Below, piece by piece: positions 56,721 through 64,000 of a stretch of DNA of 64,000 nt. The notes beneath the pieces were generated by a model. The model had not been told where the DNA came from. It searched no databases and worked only from the letters and a program-made list of their open reading frames with translations. The DNA is taken from positions 301,124,009-301,188,008 of the forward strand of contig CM054060.1 of NCBI GenBank assembly GCA_028641055.1, read 5' to 3'. The stretch comes from Alopecurus myosuroides (Eukaryota; Streptophyta; Magnoliopsida; Poales; Poaceae). Each line of letters begins with the position of its first letter. The first letter of the stretch is position 1. The translations under genes were made by a program, and so were the position numbers.

Positions 56721-57687
56721 ACCTCTTATTCTTTGAAATCTCTAGTCTTGTATTCGAGGAATCTCATTTTAGTGATGGATTTCGTTCTAATGTTTATAAA
56801 TCCTATTTATATTTTTACTAGACTTGTATTAGACCTATATAATGCAATTCCGAAGCCCAAAAATTTATTGGATGAATATTCGTATTATTTATTTTCTTTT
56901 GAATAATAATGGTTTTAATCGAAAATCGTAAATAAAACAAGTTTAAAACATCAAAATGAAAAAATAACTTTGGATCTTTCTTAGTCACATCAAAATGAAG
57001 CTTTGGTGAGATTTTGACCTTATTTGAGTTCAAAAGGTTTGAAACTCATCTCATTATCTTGAACTCTCTACTAGACTGTTCAAGATATCATATGTTACAC
57101 AAGGTTTTTTCGTTCCATTCTTTATAAGACAGGTTTATATTTTTTTCTCGTTACTATATGACATAACACTACTATGTGCGTCGCCAATATATTTTTTCGA
57201 TTTTTTTTGAATTATTTATGCTCATTTCAAGCTTGGTCAACCCTCTGTTTGACCAGCCGAAAAGCTTCTAGAAGGAAACACAGAGATTCGACCTGGGCTG
57301 TTGGATCGACGCCTTCTAGAAGGAATCGTGCATCGGACGGATGCGCTCGCAGCCACAGCGATCCGCGAGACGTTCGTTCTGCGCTCTGATTGGTTGGTAC
57401 GTTGGCCACAGGGATCGATGGTTCTACATATGATTTCTTTGCTGTTAAGTGTTATAAACCATGTTATTTAAATAAAAATATAATGAAACTTCAGATTTAC
57501 TACAGAGATGATTTTTATCAGTTTTACATATGATTTTTCTATTAGACCATGTTATTTAAATAAAAAATAGAAAATAGAAGAATTATTCAAAACATAATGA
57601 AACTTCAGATTTACACTATACATGTAGAATAGATGTCTAGGAAATTCATTTGGTTGATTTATAAAATATGCCAAAAAATGTTGAAGC
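56721..57687. other. Unassigned AT-rich stretch with a small promoter-like patch
   Basis: AT-rich to 57170. At 57234-57255 there is an inverted repeat TGGTCAA/TTGACCA (W-box-like cores). Two identical palindromes CTTCTAGAAGG lie at 57265-57275 and 57313-57323, each a TTCnnGAA heat-shock-element core. From 57457 to 57615 a block CCATGTTATTTAAATAAAAA…ATAATGAAACTTCAGATTTAC is present twice with variable spacing. No coding frame is convincing, so the elements have no obvious target gene. Confidence 0.4.
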
Positions 57688-58680
57688 ATAAACGGGGGTA
57701 TTTACCCTAGCTTCGGACCTCATTTGAAGCACATTTCTCACGAGAATTGAGCGATGGTTGCAAATGAGCATAAAAAATTCAAAACAAATCAAAATGACAT
57801 GAATCCAACACACAACGTTGTTATATGTGATATAGTTGATCCTCAAATTTCTATGGATAATTTTGGCAAGGTTGAATTTTTCATGAAATTATAAACGGGG
57901 GTATTTACCCTAGCTTCGGACCTCATTTGAAGCACATTTCTCACGAGAATTGAGCGATGGTTGCAAATGAGCATAAAAAATTCAAAACAAATCAAAATGA
58001 CATGAATCCAACACACAACGTTGTTATATGTGATATAGTTGATCCTCAAATTTCTATGGATAATTTTGGCAAGGTTGAATTTTTCATGAAATTATAAACG
58101 GGGGTATTTACCCTAGCTTCGGACCTCATTTGAAGCACATTTCTCACGAGAATTGAGCGATGGTTGCAAATGAGCATAAAAAATTCAAAACAAATCAAAA
58201 TGACATGAATCCAACACACAACGTTGTTATATGTGATATAGTTGATCCTCAAATTTCTATGGATAATTTTGGCAAGGTCGAATTTTTCATGAAATTATAA
58301 ACGGGGGTATTTACCCTAGCTTCGGACCTCATTTGAAGCACATTTCTCACGAGAATTGAGCGATGGTTGCAAATGAGCATAAAAAATTCAAACACATTCA
58401 AAATGACATGAATCCAACGCACAACGTTGTTATATGTGATATAGTTGATCCTCAAATTTATTTGCTTAATTTTGGCAAGGTCGAATTTTTCATGAAATTA
58501 TAAATGGGGGTATTTACCCTTGCTTCGGACCTCATTTGAAGCACATTTCTCACGAGAATTGAGCGATGGTTGCAAATGAGCATAAAAAATTCAAAAAAAT
58601 TCAAAATGACATGAATCCAACGCACAACGTTGTTATATGTGATTTACCCTAGCTTCAGACCTCATTTGAAGCACATTTGC
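57688..58680. repeat. Tandem array, 203-bp unit, about 4.9 copies
   Basis: ATAAACGGGGGTATTTACCC recurs at 57688, 57891, 58094, 58297 and 58500 (variant ATAAATGGGGG), spacing exactly 203. The first three units are nearly identical; the fourth and fifth have more changes. The fifth is cut at about 58642 and joined to a short further piece (TTACCCTAGCTTCAGACC). The recurring 66-68-codon minus-strand frames are an effect of the repeat. A unit of 203, not divisible by three, argues against protein repeats. Possibly the subterminal repeat array of a CACTA-type element, but I found no matching terminal repeat. Confidence 0.92.
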
Positions 58681-58936
58681 CCAAAATTTTGGAATGACTT
58701 AGTTCAACATGCATCATATATACAACATTATTCAAACATTCTTTTCGCTTTTAATCTACATTCTGGCTCGTGATTGCGTTCAGAAATACTCAAAATTAAT
58801 TAAAAAACGCGAACTCGTTGAAATAGGCTAAAATTCATAGATTCGACGATAGTTTTACAGAAAGCTAGACGGCATAATTTAACTAAAAACATTGAAAAAA
58901 CTTTAAAAAAAAAACTACGGTTGCCCGAGTCGTCCT
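58681..58936. other. Unassigned AT-rich stretch
   Basis: About 255 bp of AT-rich DNA between the 203-bp array and the stop codon of the minus-strand ORF. It would be the 3' flank of that ORF. No polyadenylation signal is clear. Confidence 0.3.
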
Positions 58937-59632
58937 CTACTCCTCTTCCTCGTCGTCCTCATCGCTGTCGTCGTAGGCCAGCATGCTGGAGGGCCCCGCC
59001 TCGTGGTCGTTCTTGGCTAAGGGCGATGGGTTCGCCAGCGTAGCGATCGCATGCCGCTCCGCTCTGCCTCGGATCCGCAGCCGGTGCAGCTGCGCCTGCT
59101 CGGAGGGATGGCGGCGGTCCCGCCTCTCGCTCTGCAGGGCAACCTTGCGCCGGTCTCTCTCGTACAGCGCGACGACCGCCTGCTGCTCATCCGACGCCGC
59201 GGTTGCGGCGAGCTCCCGGTAGACCTGGCGCTCCGCCTGCTCCCTCTGGTGGGTCTCCAGGGATGCACGAACAGCGGCAGCCTCGGCCGCTGCCGCCGCC
59301 TCCTTTAGCCAGGAGCGGACCGTGTGGAACGCCTCCTCGTTCCGCCATGTTTCGAACGAGTGGACGGTGGCGTGCTGCTCGGGCCAGATAGGCTGCATCC
59401 GCCTGAGCCTCGTCCAGCGCGGCGCCTCCTGCGGCGGCTCCTGCTCGGGCGCCGCCTCCTCCGGCGGCTGCTGCTGCTCGGGCCCCGCCTCCTCCTGCGG
59501 CAGCTGCTGCTCGGGCGCTGCCTCCTCCGGCGCCGGCTGCTCGTTCTCCTCGCCGTCATTGTGGCCCCGCGTCGCGGTCGTGGGTCGGCAGTACAACGGC
59601 GAGTTGCGCCATGCACGGAGCCGGCGAGGCAT
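58937..59632 (-). CDS. Uncharacterised Glu/Pro/Gln-rich ORF with alanine-rich helix and acidic tail
   Basis: 231 codons from ATG 59632; the frame stays open upstream to 59839, but that part reads as untranslated sequence. Residues 1-20 are basic (MPRRLRAWRNSP). About 30-75 is a repeat of the type PEEAAPEQQLPQEEAGPEQQ. From about 75 a Trp-containing segment follows (PRWTRLRRMQPIWPEQHATV, FETWRNEEAFHTV). About 110-205 is a charged, alanine-rich, probably coiled-coil helix, and the last residues are acidic (DDSDEDDEEEE). On the minus strand CTACAAAAGGCC (about 59717-59728) could be a TATA-like element, followed by CA-rich leader repeats (CCTCACCGCACAAACT twice). I do not recognise a family. Neighbouring tandem repeats suggest it may belong to a DNA transposon. 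GC content is far above the flanks. Confidence 0.4.
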   Translation of the reverse strand: MPRRLRAWRNSPLYCRPTTATRGHNDGEENEQPAPEEAAPEQQLPQEEAGPEQQQPPEEAAPEQEPPQEAPRWTRLRRMQPIWPEQHATVHSFETWRNEEAFHTVRSWLKEAAAAAEAAAVRASLETHQREQAERQVYRELAATAASDEQQAVVALYERDRRKVALQSERRDRRHPSEQAQLHRLRIRGRAERHAIATLANPSPLAKNDHEAGPSSMLAYDDSDEDDEEEE

Positions 59633-60407
59633 CGTCTCGGGGTGTCTGGTGAAGTGCGGCGAGGGCGATGAGAGTTTGTGCGGTGAGGGCGAGTTTGTGC
59701 GGTGAGGGCGAGGGGCCTTTTGTAGCCCTGGCGGGTCATTTACTGCGACGCGCGTGCCGTTACTCCGGCAGACTTTGAACAACCAGGGGGCCCACGGTTT
59801 TTCCACAAAAAATTCGTGTGGACTATTCAGCGCAGTCAACTAATTGCGCGGTCCCACCTGTAAGCTCCGGATGGTTTCAACGAACTTGGCAGTCCCACCC
59901 GGACCCACTTCGCGAAACGGAGGTCTGACTCCTCGGTCCCACTTCGCGAAACGGAGTCGACTCCAAACTTACCGTTCCAGCCTCTCCATAGTAGTTGCGC
60001 ACAGACTAGGGGCAAAACTGAGGTCGATTCAGCTCTAGGGGTAAAACTGAGTACAAGTGGTCCGCTATGGGCAATTCGATAAATGACCCATACTAAAATG
60101 CCTTTAGCAAACATATGCCAGTCCTGGGCCGGGTGACTTTCCATCCATGGTCTCAAAGACTCAAACCCTCGACTTTGGCATTACAACATTCTTTTCTTGG
60201 CTAAGGTTAACACTACTTTTACTTTGAACTCTTGGATTTAAAACTGAGTTTTTTTTACTGTTTCTTTGAGTATTATGTTTCTTACTGGTGGGGGTTAAGG
60301 AGATCCAATTACCAGCACTGTCAACCAGTCTAGAAAGTTATAGTTGGAACATAAGTGTCTGCATTGATTATTAACATATCACTAGTGGACTCATTCTTAG
60401 ACGGTTC
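59633..60407. other. Unassigned stretch upstream of the minus-strand ORF
   Basis: GC-moderate to about 60110, with short direct repeats CCCACTTCGCGAAACGGAG (about 59907 and 59938) and AGGGG(C/T)AAAACTGAG (about 60008 and 60037). Then AT-rich to the start of the duplicated GDSL segment. The frame 59836-60156 has no motif. It may be the terminal region of the same element as the minus-strand ORF. Confidence 0.35.
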
Positions 60408-61752
60408 TTCTCTTTTTTTTCCTTCCACTTCTTCATAGTGCAAAGCAAAATCACTAAAGAAAGAAGCATTGCGTCGTTGGTTCTAGAAAAGACAGAGATA
60501 TATGCAGAAATCATGAATGGGGGGAGAAATGGATACTAGGTACATTAGAGGAGCATATTAATTGGAAATATAGGAAGTTTTGTTTAGCGTTCATAGGTAT
60601 GGTGCTTCCATTTGTAAATACAACTGGGTTTCGTTTGGTAACACAGCGTGATATATAGCAGTCACGTCATTCTATTAGATGTCGAGAAATTGACTCATGA
60701 ATTTGGTTGTACATAGGCACAACGTACTAGTGTACTACTCCATTGTCACTTTGTTTCCTGTATAATGCCATGTCAATTCTTTCAGTAGTTGCTTGGATTG
60801 ACCTTCAAATTTGATAAATAAGTTATTCTATAAAAGGCTTTGAAACTCGGAAAGAAAAACACACATATAGTCTCATTGAAAGGAACAATTTTCCTGGCTG
60901 ACCACTTGTCCACATTGATATAACTGTTGTTCAGGGATCGAGTACCCTTTGGTGGCTTGCTGTGGTGAAGGAACTTATGGTGTGCCTGGAGGATGTGGAT
61001 TCGGAGAATACAAGGTTTGTGATGATCCAAAAAAATACGGATCATGGGATGGCATCCATCCAACAGAAGTTGTATACAAAGTCATTGCCGACGGCCTACT
61101 AAGAGGCCCATACACCCAGCCTTCAATTGCCAACACCACTAATTCATGTCCACAGCTTAGTGAGGTCGTCTCTTCTGTTGAATACAAGGCCATCTATGAC
61201 TTGTAATTTTGTAACTGTAGCAAATATAGGACTACTATTCGTTCAAAAAAATTGTCTGATTCCAGCCATGTTCATGTTGGATTCAGTGCCCTGGAGTTGG
61301 ACTTGGCAAGGAAGACTCGACATTTATACAGTAAGATCCATAAATTATGTATCTTCAAGTATGTCATTGATGCGATTCAATTGTGAAACCATATTTTTAT
61401 TAAGATACATGTTCTATTTTTTTGAACAAATATAAGATACTTGTTCTAAATGTTCTTGGTCGATAGATTTATCTGGACACTAACTCTTGACCAATGTGAT
61501 AAGTCGATTTATGACTCGGTCTGACTTGCCATAGGCATAGAGATGCCGAATGGACACACTGGCTTGACCAAAAGTGTTTCGTGAGTCGGTCTGACCCATT
61601 GTAAGCTGCAATGCACGAGATGTTATTTGCATGTATTAGAAATATGTATGTCAAAATTCTTAGACTTGAGGTCCTCGCACGAACCAAGTTGTGTATCAGC
61701 TGGCTTAGGTCCTCACAAATGCTATAGGTCACATGATAGTTATAAAGGCAAG
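60408..61752 (+). repeat. Segmental duplication, copy 2 (GDSL intron 4, exon 5, 3' flank)
   Basis: Counterpart of 53426-54798 with small indels (for example shortened near 60590 and an insertion TCTATA near 60825). It ends at TATAAAGGCA at about 61751. The two copies are about 7 kb apart and in the same orientation; the arrays and the minus-strand ORF lie between them. Confidence 0.9.
60935..61206 (+). pseudogene. Orphan last exon of a GDSL esterase/lipase
   Basis: A 272-nt exon equal in length to exon 5 of the complete gene. The acceptor TTGTTCAG is intact at 60927-60934, the reading is open to TAA (61204-61206), and the WDGIH catalytic block is preserved. Differences are few (for example a Pro for Ser at GPYTQP, Glu for Asp near the C-terminus). 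Exons 1-4 are absent, so on its own it makes no enzyme. Because the splice phase is the same, it could in principle serve as an alternative terminal exon for the upstream gene. Confidence 0.88.
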
Positions 61753-61946
61753 GTTTGGACCGACTCAAGAAGAAAACTTCGAGACGTGGTTGACCAAGAC
61801 AGGATTTTCCCCTTCGACTCGGAGATATGTTCTCTGGCCCTCAGGACTGACTTGATTCAGAAAACACAGCCATGTGACTTGACTAAGAGTTGGTGTAGTA
61901 GGATTAAAAGTTAATATGGTTGAATTAAGGACACAATACGAGTAGA
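61753..61946. other. Unassigned short stretch
   Basis: About 190 bp of unique-looking sequence between the duplicated GDSL segment and the CACTA miniature element. Nothing recognisable. Confidence 0.3.
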
Positions 61947-62177
61947 CACTAGTACAAAACTCTAAGGACACCCCCTATAGGGCACAACAACGGAAAAGAC
62001 CACGATAAAACAAATGTTGCATGTTTCGACGAGGCCTTCCATAAATGGGCCTCCCCCGAATGAGCACATTAGGCCATGGACATTTGAAAATGCCCGCTGC
62101 CAATATATTGCAAACGAACATTTATGGATCTCCGTTACCGATGCTGGCCTCTATGCAAATAGAGTTTTGTACTAGTG
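61947..62177. mobile_element. CACTA-type miniature element (MITE)
   Basis: 231 bp with perfect 17-bp terminal inverted repeats CACTAGTACAAAACTCT (61947-61963) and AGAGTTTTGTACTAGTG (62161-62177), beginning with the CACTA signature. The interior has no transposase frame. The flanking triplets AGA and TCA do not match, so the 3-bp target duplication is not preserved. It must have been mobilised by an En/Spm-type transposase elsewhere. Confidence 0.88.
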
Positions 62178-64000
62178 TCAAAAGTAGAAGTATCATATCT
62201 TCTTAAGGAGCCCAACTCTAGCTAGAGAATAAGAGGATTAGGTTTTGGCAGGATGCGAGGTGCCAACTTATTAAGCACGAGAATCGTAAGATCCCGGTTA
62301 TAGAAGAAGAGTAGGCCAATCCCAATCTTAGTCTGTAACAAACAAGGAACTAGGTTCCTGTCATCAAATCGGCCTGAGCCCCAAAAGGAAATCGCAACCC
62401 AAAATCCCTATATACGATAGATTCCGGGCACCTTGCTACATGACACTTGTCTCGCATTGCATTACTGACTGCTTCTTCTTCTGATTTCTTTGCTTTGATG
62501 ATGCCCTTGTGGTGCACTTCTAATGGGTCATGGAATTTATAAATGGTCTCGTAACTCTCAGAGAAACCCTACACCTCCATACTCTCACCGCCACTACCCA
62601 TCTGTACACGGCAAGGCGGTGGCGCTCGCTTTGAACTACCGCTCACTCTCTCCCCTGCCACTACCCATCTGTTACGCGGAAAGGCCTCGGCAAGCGGATT
62701 GAACTACTTCCTCACTCTCCCCGGTCATTCTCCATATGTACGCGTGTACTATTCTGAGTCAAGACATAACATTCATTGCGTAAAGGCATGGTTATGCGTC
62801 ATCGTCCTTCGCTCCTCTCGGCTAGCCCGGGTAGAAGGTGGTTGATCCGGTATGCGTTAAGGAAGAAGGAGAAACCTGTTCTTGGTGTATCCGTCCGCCT
62901 TTGGTCCTTTTCTACCTCCTCTACAACCAGATATATTGTCGGAACCCGCATGTCATGTCAATCCGTGGATGGTGTAGCTGTCTCAGAACCTGCCATACCG
63001 GAGAACGATGATGACGACGTTCTCCTCTTGAGTGGAAGTTATAAATCCATGAGTGGCCGGGCTTCGTGCTGACGAACTAGGGGTTATTGTGATTCTTCTG
63101 GTTAGGTTATTTTCAAAGGACTGTTTAGGTTTACATAGTTGCAAATCATCTAATGTTTAGAAATATGTGCTTACATTAATATATGTTATTGCGAATGTTC
63201 TGTTTAGGATTACTTTTGTTATAGCTATCAATTTGTTATAGTTATACTTTTGAAGAGGCGGTGCCTACGAGCTATTTTACGGTGACCGGTATGGTCGGTC
63301 TTCACTTTACCTATGGTTGTTACGGCGACCATCTCCTCCTGATACGTTGGCGCCTACCCCGCCGAGGTCTCCTATCTAGTACGATGACAGGTACGGCCAG
63401 GAGTGACCATATCGCCCGTTGTTAAACGCCTCTGATGCTTCGAGACACCGATGGTTGGCGATTACGGTCGTATGCGACCGTACCGCAACTCGTTAAAGCT
63501 TATGGAAGTTGATTTTGGACTCCGTCCTCTTCTTTACGAATTTGTACTTTACGGAATGGCCTTAATTTAATGCTTTGATTTCACCATATTGCATTCCAAA
63601 CTCAGCCCTTTATGTATTGTACGAAATGTCTTCTCCAGATTTTAATTATTTGCGTACATAGACATAAATGGTGCACTTTTGCACGGTAAAATGCTAGAAT
63701 CCCTAACTACTTACTAATAATTTATTAAGTAAAATCGTGTCTAAAATGGACGCATCAACAAGCTCAACTAGCTCACCGCCCTACACTGACAATCAATGTC
63801 GCACGAACAACTGGGAAGAGAGCGCCAAACCAACAACATATACAACAGAAAAAACTACACCCACAACGGAATTCAAATTCTTTACACCAAGTATTTCAGA
63901 ACAAACACATCATGTAGAGAGAGAACTATGAACCTAGTTACAATGTCTCAAGGTGGGTCAGTCCAACCCCATGTTTATAACATGAGTTCACATTATTAGT
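62178..64000. other. Unassigned region at the right edge
   Basis: About 1.8 kb. From 62280 to 62460 the sequence resembles an LTR edge but I cannot pair it. A frame at 62788-63072 (ATG start; 94 residues ending VAVSEPAIPENDDDDVLLLSGSYKSMSGRASC) has an acidic run and a serine-rich end, but no known motif and no clear promoter. From 63270 to 63480 GC-rich sequence repeats GGTGACCGG/GCGACC-like words. The rest is AT-rich. A decayed transposon is the likeliest content. Confidence 0.3.

Noticed and set aside
57646..58455. Regular repeats resembling a CRISPR array or repeated small proteins
   Set aside because: The 203-bp units are contiguous, with no spacers; the host is a plant; and the unit length is not a multiple of three, so the recurring frames are repeat artefacts.
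59017..59739. Other long frames over the same GC-rich island on both strands
   Set aside because: They are shadows caused by high GC; the frame with an ordered composition and acidic end is 58937-59632.
59632..59839. N-terminal extension of the minus-strand ORF to 300 residues
   Set aside because: The extra 69 residues include CA-rich leader repeats and a TATA-like word, so this part reads better as promoter and 5' leader.
60211..60240. CACTA terminus (AACACTACTTTTACTTTG)
   Set aside because: No matching inverted terminus was found nearby and the word lacks the extended CACTA consensus.

Overview
This window looks like nuclear DNA from a grass. The retrotransposon types and the PBS/LTR signatures are those I associate with Pooideae, most probably Triticeae; I cannot name the species. 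It is a retrotransposon-dense region with one clearly complete protein-coding gene, a five-exon GDSL esterase/lipase at 51.7-54.2 kb. Around it lie two broken relatives: an exon-1 fragment at 24.6 kb and an orphan last exon at 60.9 kb. There are no bacterial features, and nearly all small ORFs elsewhere are chance frames inside repeats.

Left part (1-23.5 kb). An LTR remnant runs off the left edge. From about 2.2 kb an old LINE on the + strand (reverse transcriptase followed by a zf-RVT-like region) is cut twice. The first cut is by a minus-strand non-autonomous LTR element A (2809-10801, tRNA-Asp-type PBS), which itself carries a younger 5'-truncated LINE (about 6575-8513) with an open 594-codon frame. 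The second cut is by a + strand Ty3/gypsy-like element B (12552-23399, 3.5 kb LTRs, iMet-type PBS, perfect GTTGT target duplication).

Middle (23.5-51 kb). A damaged copy of the upstream region and exon 1 of the GDSL gene is followed by a LINE-like sequence. That sequence was split by a large nested block: minus-strand LTR element D spans 25263-49827 with target copies CGTCC/TGTCC. Inside D lie a 5' LTR plus gag start of element F (with a 599-bp hAT-like insertion in its LTR), the 5' half of element G, and gag-only element C with LTRs of about 4.6 kb. A solo LTR E (GATGG target duplication) sits in D's right LTR. The F/G/C junctions imply at least one large deletion.

The most unusual observation is in element C. 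A segment of about 460 bp is in opposite orientation in its two LTRs (33581-34042 versus 40130-40590), bounded in both by a short inverted repeat (CATTATAC/GTATAATG). The surrounding LTR sequence is collinear.

Right part (51-64 kb). The GDSL gene is followed by a low-complexity GC-rich patch, a tandem array of about 350-bp units, a tandem array of 203-bp units, and an uncharacterised minus-strand ORF (Glu/Pro/Gln-rich, acidic tail). Next come a duplicate of the gene's last intron, last exon and 3' flank, a 231-bp CACTA-type miniature element, and about 1.8 kb that I cannot assign. The only obvious cellular function encoded is the secreted or lumenal GDSL hydrolase; the rest records repeated insertion, deletion and segmental duplication.
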